Shown one piece after another: positions 1 to 11,306 of a stretch of DNA of 64,000 nt. The stretch lies in NCBI RefSeq assembly GCF_030253575.1, contig NC_080566.1, forward strand, positions 10,363,501 through 10,427,500, read 5' to 3'. The notes beneath the pieces were generated by a model. The model saw only the letters and a program-made list of their open reading frames with translations. It ran no database searches and had not been told where the DNA came from. The position numbers and the translations under genes are program-made. The stretch comes from Rhododendron vialii. Lineage: Eukaryota > Streptophyta > Magnoliopsida > Ericales > Ericaceae. Within the stretch, counting starts at the first letter, position 1, and every line of letters starts with the position of its first letter.

Positions 1-287
1 GGTCACATCGTTCAGAGCCGTCACTTCGAATATCTGATACGACAGCTCACATATCACAAGATATTCCAGGAAAGTTCCATAATCATCTGTACTCGGTGAA
101 CCCTCATCTGACGCATAATAAATTCCCGAGCTTCGGAGATTATTTCCGAAGAACAACGTGTCCGAACAAGAGGAAATCCCGAGCGTCAGGAAAGCGAAAG
201 GTGACCTTAAATGTATCCTCGTTCGGCGGAGGCTCGCGACGCTCGGTGAGGCGTTAATCTATCCTTCGGATATTTCGGCCCCCTACA
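1..287 (-). repeat. Partial 3' LTR of the Tat element (inner boundary proposed)
   Basis: Read on the minus strand, the proposed LTR starts TGTAGGGGGCC at 287 and continues left out of the window. It is preceded at about 288-310 by a purine-rich stretch ending in GAGGGACTAT, which resembles a polypurine tract. The same GGGACT-nn-TGTAG layout occurs at the second Tat-like LTR (60.02 kb). No paired LTR exists in the window, so the boundary is inferred. Confidence 0.45.
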
Positions 288-624
288 ATAGTCCCTCAAC
301 TCTTGCTTTTCTTGCTCGGATAAAAAGGAGGAGTTGAACAGAAGTTGGCCGAACCAAAAAATGTAGCTCCGAAGAACGAACGACTAGACGAACCGCTAAA
401 GTTGAACGGACAAAAACTATTTGAAACGCTTCGAGATGTGCGCGCAGCCTTTCATTAAATGCTTCTGTAACCGTCGATTTGAAATGATGCCAAGTGTCAC
501 GATTTCATTGGGTAGTGGTACGGCACGCTTCTCACTTGCCACGTGTCCTTCATCGAGCGGCACATTAGTCTCCAGCCCAAATCCAACGGCCAGGGTTAGA
601 AACCGCTTTGAATTCTACACCCAG

Positions 625-632
625 TATAAAAA
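625..632 (+). promoter_or_regulatory. TATA box of the plus-strand passenger gene
   Basis: TATAAAAA is followed by a GA/CT-rich leader from about 655. It lies upstream of a well-formed donor at 771 and the coding start at 1247. It points along the plus strand, opposite to the retrotransposon, and lies inside the element rather than in the proposed LTR. This suggests the gene has its own promoter. Confidence 0.5.
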
Positions 633-770
633 GGGGAGAGGGAAGGAGAGAGAAGGCTACCCTCTCTCTGACTCTCGATCGTTTCACTGTTCAAGCACCA
701 TTCCAGACTGAAATCGCCAGAAATTTGCATATTTGAAGGTTTTGATCACAGATTTCTCTTGATTTCTAAG

Positions 771-1244
771 GTATTTCTCGAGCCCCTCCATTTCTTGACG
801 CATTTTGAACGTTTTTCGAATGTTTTTTCCCCCTTTTTGGTCGATTCTTTACTTTTTGTCTGGACTGAAACAACCGCCTGATACCCAGGTGTTCATGTGT
901 TCTTCCGAGCGTATGAACACCTTGAAGTCGTGTTCTTCCGAACACGAGGGCATCTTCAAGTGTGGGCTTTTCCAAAGGGACAATTTTCAAGAAGCTTAGC
1001 ACGCCGTGTTAAGCTTCTTAATCTCTGGTTCTTCATTGGAAATGCGTAGGGCCCCCCATCGCTTTCCTGAGCGGTAGGTAGGAATCCCTTCTTCGGATTT
1101 TCTTCCGAAGGGGTATCGTTCGGATGAAAGTCACCGAACAGATTTGACACCGCCCGAATAACATAGATCACCGAACATAGGCACTTAGATTCCTGGCCAT
1201 GCAAATCGCTAACGGTCTTATCCCATGCACTTATTTGTTTCTAG
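771..1244 (+). other. Intron in the 5' untranslated region of the passenger gene
   Basis: The donor AAG/GTATTT is at 770/771. The acceptor TTTGTTTCTAG is at 1244, two bases before the ATG at 1247. The stretch has several stops in all plus frames. The alternative is that translation starts at the upstream ATG at 1199, in frame and 16 codons earlier; the strong acceptor just before 1247 argues against it. Confidence 0.5.
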
Positions 1245-1246
1245 GT

Positions 1247-3746
1247 ATGGAGTCTTCAAAGTCAACTTCTTCGGCTGAATCCTATCGGTCGGTGGACTCC
1301 GGAGCTTCGGATTTTGGTAGATCTGATCCAGAGCTAACCGAAGCTATTAGAGACTTCACCAGGAACTACCGAACGGGGTCAAGTGTCAGGGGTCCCGAGG
1401 GAGTAGAGGAAATCGACTACCCCGCCAGGGTGACGCCCCTCCGAACAGTGGGGCCGGACCCCGATATTATAGATATAGGCGAGTCGTCATCCGAAAGTCC
1501 TCACAACGAAGCGGAAGAGGAAGGAGAGGCCGAAGGAGATGACGAAGTCGAGTCGGGACCAGGGACTCCACTCGTTTTGTCAAGCCGAGCGGGTGAAGGA
1601 GCAAGATTTGTCGGGGAATCCTCGTCGCATCCGCCGAAGGCGAAGAGGAAGATCGTCCCAATGGATCCCGATGTGATTCCTGATCGAACGGGGAAGGACC
1701 CCTGCCCTTACTTGGAATGCTTCCAAGATAAGAAGAGCTTGGACACTTTCCGAGCCGTTTACGACATCCCCAACGACGTTATCATTACACCCGTCCGAGG
1801 GAACCGAATAAGATACAGTGACGAACACGTCACCGTCCCCTTGATGGCAATCACAGAAAGGGGCCTTCGGTTCCCGATGCACAGAGTTTTGAGAGAGATA
1901 CTTCACCGTTTCAATCTCACTCCGTGCCAGCTGAGCGTCAACTCCTGCCGCATCATTCACTCGGTAATCGTCCTTGCCGAGGTGAAGATGTTCCGACTAG
2001 AAGCCTTTCACTTTTTTGAAAATTATATGGTATCGAGAAACGTTCGGTACTCTCGGTACTACCTCTGCTCCCGTAGGAAGATGCAAAAGATCATTCCCGA
2101 GGGCATGTACGACTCGGAGAAGTGGGCCTCCGACTACGTCGAGGTTCGAGGAAACTTTCAGTTCCCCGAACAAGAGTATGGCCAATTTGAAATAGCCACA
2201 CGAAGGGGAACGCCGAGTAAGAGCACTTGTCCGTTATTTCAAATGTTTATTCCTTCTGTTGCTCTGATTTCACTTGTCAATTTTAACTGACGATTTCATG
2301 ATTTTCTTCGGCAGATACCACCAAGCTTAACAAGGTACTGTTAAGGGCGGCCAAAGGTTGCGGTCTTGCCGACTCCCTGCTCACTATCCCAGCGGAGGAG
2401 AGAGACGCCCCAACCATCCTCAAATATAAAGCCACCTACGGCGGTCGGATCCGAAGGAAGGTGACCGAAGATCCCGAGCAGTCTGAGGAAATCCCAGAAG
2501 AGCTACAACCGAGCATCGACAAACCTCTCCGAGGGACAATCCGACTGCCAACCGAAGAAGAACCTTTCCCAGAAAAAGAAGATATGCCTCCGAGGAATAT
2601 CAAGGATGTTCTCCAGAAGAGACTGGAGGAAAAAGAGAGAGAGAAGGCCCAGCTTCGAAAGGCTGGAGCCTCGGGTGCTTCGGGTTCGGCCCCAAGCAAG
2701 AAAACCCCACCTCCCCCACCCTCCAAAAAACGACCACTGAGCGCCCCTCCTTCCCTGAAGGAACCACCTGCAAGCAAGAAGGCAAGGGCGGCCCCGAAGG
2801 GAAAGGGACAGGACGTGGTGCTGCCGAAGGAAGCCTCAGCAGAGGGAGAAGGGAAGGCGCCTGCTTCTGAGCTTAACATCCCGTGGGTGCCAAACTTTAT
2901 CACACCTGGCAAGAAACAGGTTCTCAAATCGGACAGCCTGAGGGAGGACCCCTCTCTGGCTTTCACTCTCCATTCGGGGCTAGCTTTGCCGAAGGATGTA
3001 CAGAGTCCCCCTTCTCTGAAGGCAGCCCTGAATGAATACTACTATCACGTTGGAAGGGTAAGTAAATTCTTTCATCCTTGCAATGATTTTCGGCACATAT
3101 GCCTTATTTCATCGAAATGACTTTCATTTTGCTTTGTTTACAGGCCACCCAGTCCATAATGAGTGCCCAACTTCATCTCACCGAGCATGACAAGAAGTCA
3201 AAACTGATGAAGCAGTCGGTGGAGTACAACAAGGGCCTAGCCGAGGATTACAAGAAGGGCTTGGAGCAATCCGAGCTCGTGAGGCAAAGCCTCGAGGTCC
3301 AGGTTGCTAATCAAAACGACCTCATCAAGGGGATGCAGGAGTCGACCGAGCAAACCAGAGCCGAAGACAAAGACAAGGGGCTGGCCTCGGGGAGAGCCTC
3401 GGGGAGAGAAGAAATGAAGAAGGAGATGGAGAAAGAGATGCTGGGGCAGTACGAGAAAGGATATGCCCAGGCCGAAGAAGATGTGGCCGATCAAATCCTT
3501 GAAGTGCAGGATGAGATCAAGGAGGGCCAGCACAAGGAGAGCTTTATGCTCGGCTACAATAGGGGTCTTGACGACGCAGGCATTGAGGCTGACGACGAGA
3601 GGAGGAGTCTGGTGGAAATACCGCCCTTTGCCCTTGCCGAAGTTGCAGCAGAGGGGACAACAGCTGACGTTGCCGACTCGACCACCCTACCTGCCCCTGC
3701 CGACGCTCCAACCCTACCAGCCCCCGCCGACGCTCCAACAAATTAA
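1247..3746 (+). CDS. Spliced passenger gene of the Tat element, Transposase_28-like (putative gypsy-type transposon protein)
   Basis: Three exons join in frame: 1247-2216, 2315-3057 and 3144-3746, giving 771 residues. Donors are GTAAGA and GTAAGT; acceptors are TTCTTCGGCAG and TTTGTTTACAG. Residues 1-150 are acidic and Ser-rich. Around residues 205-245 lies a segment with the FPMH...LREIL...LTPCQLSVNS pattern of the Pfam family called putative gypsy-type transposon (Transposase_28). Exon 2 is Lys/Pro/Glu-rich and disordered. Exon 3 is a long charged coiled coil ending in Ala/Pro-rich repeats. Such proteins occur as extra reading frames in Tat elements; their role is unknown. Unlike pol on the other strand it has no stops, so it has decayed less. 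A stand-alone host gene captured by the element is possible. Confidence 0.75.
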
Positions 3747-4439
3747 ATTGGCGCTTTTCTTTCTTGCTACTGTTTTCTTATTTCTGTTTTTGTTCGTTTT
3801 GGTTTTGGATATGGTTGGCTCCGAATAATTGGAACCTTGCCAAACCGTTGCATGTAATTAAAACATGAGGAATCTCTTGGCGAATGACAGTCATCTTTGT
3901 TCTTTATTCTAGCGAACTTGCAAATCTGTTTTTTTGTTTGGAATGGGTTTATTGTGTTTCCACGTATAAGAATTTACGGTCTTTTTTACTCGGTAGACAT
4001 ATCATAAATCAGAAATTGTCCAAGTCTTTTCACTCAGAAGAGCTGTATATGTGATTTGGAGTTGCTAAGAGATGAACTCGGGTTTACCCATATAGTAGCC
4101 CCCTGCGTTATTACATGACAATAGGAATAGAATAAGGCAGTAGAATGGGTAAACTGAGCCGATCATAATACGAGTGAACGAACGATATTTTAAAGCCTAC
4201 GGGAGCATTTCAAAAATAGGTGTACCAGGGGCTACGAGAATTCCTTCCGAACGAACAAACGATCTTGGGCTTCGAGATTTTCACCCGAACAAAAGGTGTA
4301 TCCGGAGCTAGATGAAATACCCCATTCATAAGAGAGAAAATAAAACAAGAATAGTAAAGATAAACTTGTATTAAGTACATGACGCACAAAGAGCTTAATT
4401 GCCGAACAAAAAATGCTAAAAAGAATGGGAATGTCAACA
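3747..4439. other. Convergent 3' region between passenger gene and pol
   Basis: No reading frame of interest. This stretch lies between the stop of the plus-strand gene and the end of minus-strand pol. An AATTAAAA at 3856-3863 could serve as poly(A) signal for the plus-strand gene. Confidence 0.4.
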
Positions 4440-5501
4440 CTAGCCATGGAATTTCCTTAGTTTTTGAGCATTCCATGGATTGGCGATTGGCGTTCCATCC
4501 ATCTCAGCAAGCTTGTAGACACCATGCCCAATCTTCTCCACCACTCGATAAGGACCTTCATAGGGATCCTTCAGCTTGGTCAACTTTGACGCTTCGGTAA
4601 CCATCCGAAGGACTAAGTCCCCGACGGTAAATGGACGAGCACGAACATTGCGGTTGTAGCCCCTTGCGACTTCTTGCTAATACGCGGCGTGCCGAAGATT
4701 AGCATCGTCACGTAGTTCTTCGGCTAAGTCTAACTCGGTACCCACGAGGGCTCCGTTATCCACAGGGTTAAAATCCTCCGTGCGGGCTGTAGGGATCATA
4801 GTAGATAAGGGGAGGACAGCCTCCATACCGTAGGCCATTGCAAACGGAGTACGGCCGGTGGACCGCCGAGGTGTTGTTCGATACGCCCACAATACGTGCG
4901 GAAGCTTCTCCACCCATTTACCGAGCTTCCGATCCAAACGGCGCTTCAGCCCCCGTGTGATGGTCTTGTTTGATGCTTCGGCTTGTCCATTACCTTGAGG
5001 ATAGGCAACCGAAGAATTGTGGATGGTGATGTGGCGTTTCAAATAAAAAGCTTTGAGGGCGGACGCTACAAATTGAGAGCCATTATCGGAGAGAATGGCG
5101 TACGGTACACCGAACCTCGAGATGATGTGCTTCCAAATAAAGCGTTCCACATCGCCCGCGGTCGTCTTGATCATGGGAGAAGCTTCAACCCATTTGGTGA
5201 ACAAATCTGTGGCAGTGAGCATATACTCAAATCCCCCAGGTGCCTTCGGCATCTTGCCAACTATGTCGAAAGCCCAAACCGCAAACGGCCATGGACTAGT
5301 GATCATTTTAAGGGGGAAGGCAGGCTGGTGGATGAGTGATGCTTGCTTTTGGCACCGAACACACTTCTTCACATATTCTTCGGATTCCTTCACCATCTTC
5401 GGCCACCAATAGCCTTGCGTCAGAGCACGCTGTGCAAGGGACCGTCCTCCCGAATGAGCCCCACAGCTGCCCGAATGGAGTTCTTCCAGAATCGACGGCA
5501 C
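4440..5501 (-). pseudogene. Integrase region of Tat pol (broken)
   Basis: The minus-strand frame has a zinc-binding HHCC part (CVRCQKQ), then a core with catalytic residues in WAFDIVG, LSDNGSQF and QAEASNK: the D, D and E of retroviral-type integrases. A TAG at 4677-4679 interrupts it where a glutamine is usual. The frame then stays open through a typical C-terminal segment to a natural stop at 4440-4442. Near 5420-5520 the frame shifts relative to the upstream RNase H frame. There is no chromodomain, as expected for Tat. Confidence 0.85.
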
Positions 5502-6349
5502 AAGATCGTGTGGACGACACGCAGATCGGGGCCAGTGAAAGTCCGTCGATAGAGATTATCCTTCGTTCCCAAGAAGAAGTTAGCCGCTCGGCAATGGAGT
5601 TTGTACGCTTCGCGCTTGTTCGGTGGCAGTACTTGGTTCTTCAAGTAATCAATCACTGGATCCAGTTGACTCGGTCCGAGGGTGATTGCCATGACCTGTT
5701 CACACGGCTGTTCGAAGCTCGGTTTGGGGATCTCGTCAAAGGTGATTGTGCGACTGCCCGAGGCCTTGTAAACCGAAGCAAGACCTGCCAGGGCGTCAGC
5801 ATGTGCATTATGCTCCCGTGTAATCCATTCCACTTCGACTCGGCCAAATCTTCCGAACAGATACAATACGTGGCTTACGTAGGCATTCATACGTTGATCT
5901 TTGGCTTGATAATCGTCGTTTAAATGACCCACAACGAGTTGGGAGTCACAAAAGACATGAACCGAATCCGCATTCAGCCGAAGAGCAAGTTGGAGGCCTG
6001 CAATCAAAGCTTTATATTCTGCCTCGTTGTTCGTCGCCGTGTATCCAATCGAGACCACGCTTTCATGCACAATCCCGCTCGGTGATACGAGGACAATGCC
6101 TGCTCCTGCCCCGTGAATGTTGGAGGCGCCATCAACGGTTAGTCGCCAAGCATCGCCGGAGAAGAGCTTCCATTGTCGTTTGGGTTTCTTTTGCCCCTGG
6201 GAGTACCGAGCACGGAGTGGCTCTGCGGGTCGGCTAGATGGCCCTTCCAAAACCTCTTCTTCCTGAATCCGAGCTTCTTCAGCAGCGGTGGCCAAGGCAT
6301 TGGCCTCGTCCTGCAAGCCAGGAGTGAGTTCGGCAAAGAAGTCGGCCAA
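5420..6349 (-). pseudogene. Second (archaeal-type) RNase H and linker of Tat pol
   Basis: The minus-strand frame carries DGASN, TNNEAEYKALIAGL and CDSQLVV, the acidic active-site pattern of the archaeal-like RNase H that Tat elements acquired next to their original RNase H. A linker leads to the integrase zinc region, where a frameshift ends the frame. A TAG at 6383-6385 separates it from the upstream RNase H region. The domain itself looks intact. Confidence 0.8.
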
Positions 6350-6526
6350 GGCCTGACCTTTGATAGCTGTCCGTGGCTCAAACTAGATGTCGAAGTTAGC
6401 CAAGTCCTGAGAGAATTTCAAGATCCGGCTCGATGTGTCCGTCTTCCGAAGGACAGCTTTGAGAGGAAACTCAGTGAGGACCACAATCCTATGGGATTGA
6501 AAGTAAGGCAAGAGGCTCGTTTTAGC

Positions 6527-7993
6527 TTAAACGAGAGCCAATGCCAACTTCTCCATAGGCAGATACCTCGTCTGAGAGTCCGTCATCGTTTTGCTGGAAT
6601 AGAAGATTGGTTGATGCTCCACGCCTTCTTTCCGAACAAGAACTGCGCTCGTTGCATGATCGGAAACAGCAAGGTAAAGATATAGGTCTTCGTCCGGTAG
6701 GGACTTGACGAGCAGAGGAGCGTGAGATAGGTATTGCTTTAAAGATTGCAAAGCCTGCTCGCACTCCTCTGTCCATACAAATCTGCATCGGCTTGTTGTG
6801 ATTGCTCGGAAGAACAGGCGGTAGAGATCGCTCGAACGTCGAATGAAACGGTTCAAGGCAGCAACCATCCCCGTGAGCCGCTGTACCTCTTTAATTATCG
6901 TCGGAGCTCGGAGCCTCTGCACAGCCAAAATTTGGGTAGGGTCAGCTTCGATTCCTCGGCGACTCACCATGTACCCTAGGAATTTCCCCGAGCTAACGCC
7001 GAACGCATACTTCTCGGCATTGAGACGTAGCTTCCTATGTTTTAGAACAGCAAAGACCTCTCCCAGATCTCGAAGGTGATCCTGAGCGAATATGCTTCTG
7101 CAAACCAAATCGTCAATATAAGCTTCTACTTTTACGTCGAGCATGCCAGGAAACATCTTCGTGATGGAGCGTTGGAAGGTGGCGCCTGCATTCTTCAGGC
7201 CGAACAGGACAACCTTGTAGCAGAAAGTTCCCCGAGGCGAGATGAAGGCCGTTTTTTCCTGATCTTCCGGATCCAAAGCTATTTAATGGTAGCCCCGATA
7301 CGCGTCCATGAAGCTCAAGCGCTCACATCCTGCCGTTGCATCTACCATCTGCTCAATCCGAGGAAGTGGAAATCGATCCATAGGGCAGGCATCATTGAGG
7401 TTCGTGTAATCGACACAAACCCTTAGTTTCCCATTTTTCTTCGGGACAACCACTGGGTTGGCAAGCCAGGTGGGGTATAGCACTTCCCGAATGACGCCAG
7501 CCTCCAACAGTTGATTCACCTCTGCTATCACAGCTTCGGTATGTGCGGCCGACGAGCGTCGGACTTTTTGCACAACCGGTCGCTTATTCGGATCTACATT
7601 CAATGAGTGCATGGCGAACGAAGGGTCCATGCCCGGCATGTCTTGTGGAGTCCAAGCAAAGACCTCTATGTTTCTCATCAAGAATTGATACATCTCCTCA
7701 CGTTCGTCCATGCTTAATGAACTCCCGATCAAAAAATATCTTCCTTCTTCCCCAGGAATGGAAAAACGTATTAGCTCATCGGTTGACCTTTGTTCGGCAG
7801 GTACACCAACATCCTCAATCACTGGGGTAGGAGCGACAGCCACGCATTGTACCTCCATGCAGCTCTGTTTGTTCGTTACAGTGCTGATGTAGCATTTCTT
7901 GGATTGGATTTGATCGCCTCGGAGGCTTTCCTGTCGTCCGTTCCATCCGACGAATTTTACCACCTGGTGATAGGTTGAAGCAACCGCTTGCAT
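6527..7993 (-). pseudogene. Reverse transcriptase and first RNase H of Tat pol (broken)
   Basis: The minus-strand frame covers a complete RT: the fingers segment VVPKKNGKLRVCVDYTNLN, DAYRGYH, the palm motif YIDDLV, then a connection and an RNase H beginning near LYLYLAVSDHA. A TAA at 7283-7285 lies right after YRGYH, where a glutamine codon (CAA) is usual. A second TAA at 6527-6529 ends the frame inside RNase H. The RT catalytic aspartates are preserved but the protein cannot be made whole. Confidence 0.85.
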
Positions 7994-8008
7994 TTCGTGT
8001 AGCCAGGA

Positions 8009-8900
8009 TCAGCCAAGAATGACGTTGTACGGACTTGGCGAAGCGATCACCACAAATTCGATCTCCAGGACGCGTGATCCAGCTCGCACGAGGGTAACCA
8101 GGCCGAGTGGCCACACCGGGGCTCCCGTAAAACTAACAAGGGGAGTTGACGCCGTCCGAAGTTGAGCGGGAGATAGTCCGAGGCTCTGATAAGTGGAGAA
8201 AAACATGACATCGGCCGAGCTTCCCTGATCTATCAATACCCGTTGTACGATTGATTTTTCAATAGCAACAGTGACAACGAGGGCATCTGCATGTGGAAGT
8301 TGCACTCCTTTTAAGTCGTTGGAAGAAAAAGTTATGGTGCCGTCGAAGCTCGGATCTTCCCACTTTCGCTTTCCCGAAGCGCCCACGTTGCAGACTGATA
8401 GAGAGGTGACAGCCCTGTCAATTTCTGAACGAAGCTCGGCCGCCCTTCCTTCGGAAACTAGCCCTTGTATTACGCTTACGAGATTGCCAACAAGAGGGGG
8501 AGGTGGAGGAAGTGGATTTTGCCGAACGTCAATCCACTGATTGAGGTGACCGGCAGCTGCTAGCTCTTCTAGATACCTTTTGAAAGGTGGGCATTGCGTG
8601 GTGTAGTGGCCACGTTCCTTATGATACGTGCACATCCCTGGTCCGCTTCCGACGGTGCCTAAGAGTACCGTTGGCCAAACAAAGAACGGCAATTTGCCAA
8701 TGATGTTAAGAAGTTTATAGATAGGTTCAGTAAATACCGTACGCTCAGCGACATACTCGTCCGGTCGGGGTTCTCTTTTCGTTTGTGTCCAGGATTGTGG
8801 CTGAGGGTGCTGCGGGGGTCGGCCTTTGTTGTTCGGCTTATTCGATGGCTGGCCCGAGCTACCCTGACTTCCTTGCCCTTGGCGGACGTTCAATACCTGC
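8009..8900 (-). pseudogene. Gag C-terminus and protease of Tat element (truncated)
   Basis: The minus-strand frame has a zinc-knuckle-like CTYHKERGHYTTQCPP segment and a retropepsin-like segment, VLIDQGSSADVMF, with Gln-Gly where Asp/Asn-Gly-Ser is usual. A TGA at 8009-8011 separates it from RT; arginine (CGA) is common at that position. Upstream the frame runs past 8900 into unrelated MITE sequence up to 9001, so the gag N-terminus has been lost. Confidence 0.75.
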
Positions 8901-9095
8901 GATCCAAGCCGTCCAAAAAAATTTAAAAAAAAAAACCGAGGGGACATATATACACGAAAAAGAGTGTTCAGATCAAGTACCCTACACACATCGGATGCCA
9001 TTGATTCCCGCGAGAGCCCCCTCGGTTTTTTTTTTTAAAATTTTTGGACAGCTCGGATCGGCCGTCCGGTAGCCATCGGTACGGTTTCCCTATGG
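8901..9095. mobile_element. Truncated foldback MITE at the gag breakpoint
   Basis: It matches the 27.6-kb MITE: GATCCRAGCCGTCCAAAAA, then ACACATCGGATGCC, GAGCCCCCTC and CTCGGATCGG in the same order. Its outer left arm (about 75 bp) is absent; the right arm is present but diverged. The retroelement and the MITE are both cut at about 8900, which points to a deletion joining them. Confidence 0.65.
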
Positions 9096-9788
9096 AAACC
9101 GTCGGTGCAAATAGTAGTACTCTTAAAACAAAGCGGTTCCTTTTATACAAGGACGATGATCATATCATTTAAGCTATTATAGGCCATTGAATGATTTTAT
9201 GGAGGAGTAGTAAATTATTGAAATTCTAGAAACTGTAATGTTTCGCCACCTGTCGCATCCATAAGCCTTCTCACGAAATGTCATTATGCAGTACTACATA
9301 GTAATATAGATAGATTGTATTTTTTTAGTTCACGTGCGTATCTTATTCTTTATTGGATAGCTAGTAAAATTTACTGAGAGAAGGCTTCTTTCTTATTTTC
9401 TTTGTTATTCATGCATAGCACGGATTTTTTGCTAGTTAGTTAAAGGAAAAAGTGGGGGATTAAATTAAGGAGGCAATTTAAGGAAGGATCAATGTTTTGG
9501 CCTCCTATGCTCCTTAGAGCAACTCCAACCATGCTCTATAACACCAAAATAGAAAATTAAAGTGACATATATTGAGGAAAGATTTTGTAATTTATTCTTT
9601 TTTTCTTTAACTTTTTGTACTTTATGGGAGAATTTTGAAGGAGCCATCATTCTTTTTAAGGATTTGTTCTCCAAATTTTCAAAAAATGGAGACCACACCT
9701 CCATATCTTTATTTTGATATTTTTTTAATGATATTTTTGGACTCAATACCCTATTTGGTTTGAGTTTAATTTGAGGGAGGTTTTTGGG

Positions 9789-9794
<6 letters not shown>
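9096..9794. other. AT-rich intergenic DNA
   Basis: I see no gene, no LTR matching the Tat element and no clear terminal repeats. Confidence 0.5.

Positions 9795-9883
<89 letters not shown>
9795..9883. repeat. (GA)n microsatellite, about 44 units, followed by TTTTA repeats
   Basis: Uninterrupted GA dinucleotides run for 89 bases, then TTTTA units continue to about 9910. The Ser-Leu frames across it are repeat artefacts. Confidence 0.97.
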
Positions 9884-9886
<3 letters not shown>

Positions 9887-9910
9887 ATTTTTATTTTTAT
9901 TTTTATTTTT

Positions 9911-10443
9911 TGATCTGTGAAAAAAGGTTTCCATATTATTAAGATCATAAAAAACTCATGCGCACAGTCCCGCATTGTGAGGCGAGGAGACAATTTAGGT
10001 TTTTGCAAGCTCCGGACTATGCGCAGGGGTTTTTGAGACCCAAACGAGCAAGTGTCTATATGTCAAAGACAACTCATTATCCCTAATTTTTGAGATGATT
10101 AATTAATCCTAAAAATTATGACAATGTAAACAACAAATTACGAAAAATAAAATGATAACGAAAACGAAAAAGCATAAAAATATATAGACTGAAGTTGGAA
10201 AAGAGTTTAGATAGAACGACACATTTAAAGAAAAAAATATCAATAGTTTCAAACTTGTCTTTAGTAATTTTTTTTTTTTGGCTTTTGGACGTTATTTTTC
10301 AATTTTTAGAGTACTCTCGTCGAGATAAATGATTAATCCAATATAATAGCATCAATAAAAAAATTCAAAACGTACCCAAACATAAATTTAGCAAGAATGA
10401 GTCAATAATTTAGGAAGAATAATGGGTATTTTGGCACCTGTGG
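9911..10443. other. Unassigned AT-rich DNA left of the MULE
   Basis: No coding signal. A short motif near 10310-10335 (CTCGTCGAGATAAATGATTAA) resembles arms of the foldback MITEs at 30.5 and 35.8 kb, so a MITE remnant is possible. Confidence 0.35.
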
Positions 10444-10479
10444 AAGGATAAAAATACCACAAAAGATGCAAATCTCTTT

Positions 10480-10550
10480 GCGCGCCCCCCCTGACACCGC
10501 CCCCCCTGACCCCACCCCCCAGACCAAAATGCCCCATGCCCCCCACCCCC
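10480..10550 (+). repeat. MULE left terminal inverted repeat (C-rich)
   Basis: The plus strand has runs of six to eight C separated by TGAC, starting CGCGCCCCCCC. The mirror-image G-rich sequence lies at 15965-16015. Similarity is strongest over about 25 bp and weaker beyond. Confidence 0.65.
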
Positions 10551-10597
10551 CCAATAATTCAAACACCCACGGCATATTTTTTTTTTTTATTTACTTA

Positions 10598-10944
10598 ATA
10601 ACTTTTATATCTTTTTTCAATTTTATTTATTTAATATTATTTAAGTGTTCCAATTTTCAATCCGGTTGAATCGATGCAAAGATCTTGTTTTTCTTATCAT
10701 TTTGTCTTCAATGATCATAATGAATTTTTGGCTTGAAGGCCTTTCAACAAGTACCCTAAGACTTATTATTTTGTTTCAAGTCTCTCTTAGGGTGCTCATT
10801 GAAAGGCCTTAGAGCCAAAAATTAATTATGACCATTTAGGATGAAATGATAAGAAAAATAAGATCTTCGCACCGGTTCAAACGAATTAAAAATCGGAACA
10901 CTTATTTTTTTACTCTTTATATGTATTTTTAAATTATTTAATAT
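10598..10944. repeat. Hairpin-forming repeat, copy A
   Basis: Bases 10643-10762 and 10785-10903 are near-perfect inverted arms starting AAGTGTTCC and ending GGAACACTT, with a loop of about 22 bases. The outer flanks TAACTTTTATATC and TTTTTAAATTATTTAAT are shared with copy B. Confidence 0.85.
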
Positions 10945-10959
10945 TATACCCTAGCAATA

Positions 10960-11306
10960 ATAACTTTTATATCTTTTTTCATTTTTATTTATTTAATATT
11001 ATTTAAGTGTTCCAATTTTCAATCCGGTTGAATCAATGCAAAGATCTTGTTTTTTTTATCATTTTGTCTTCAATGATCATAATGAATTTTGGCTCGAAGA
11101 CCTTTCAACAAGTACCCTAATGCTTATTATTTAGTTTCAGGCCTCTCTTAGGGTGCTTATTGAAAGGCCTTAGAGTCAAAAATTAATTACGCCCATTTAG
11201 GATGAAATGATAAGAAAAAGAAGATCTTCGCACCGGTTCAAACGAATTAAAAATCGGAACACTTATTTTTTTACTCTTTATATGGATTTTTAAATTATTT
11301 AATAAT
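10960..11306. repeat. Hairpin-forming repeat, copy B (tandem with A)
   Basis: A direct duplicate of copy A at a 362-bp period, with only scattered differences. Its own arms span 11005-11264. Both copies lie between the MULE left end and its gene. Confidence 0.85.

Larger units (their letters stand above)
1..8900 (-). mobile_element. Tat-lineage Ty3/gypsy retrotransposon, 5'-truncated and decayed
   Basis: Minus-strand order is gag end with zinc knuckle, protease, reverse transcriptase, RNase H, a second archaeal-type RNase H, then integrase. Two RNase H domains mark the Tat clade of Ty3/gypsy elements. The gag N-terminus, primer-binding site and 5' LTR are missing because the element stops abruptly near 8900 against a MITE fragment. 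Part of the 3' LTR appears to lie at the left edge. Several stops and at least one frameshift show it cannot make its own polyprotein. An additional spliced gene lies on the plus strand between the integrase end (4440) and the LTR. Confidence 0.88.

Noticed and set aside
821..842. T/C-rich run as the polypurine tract of element 1
   Set aside because: No TG LTR start fits beside it and it lies inside the likely leader intron; the site near 288 is better.
9743..10008. Open frames of Ser-Leu repeats
   Set aside because: Translation of the (GA)n microsatellite; no gene.
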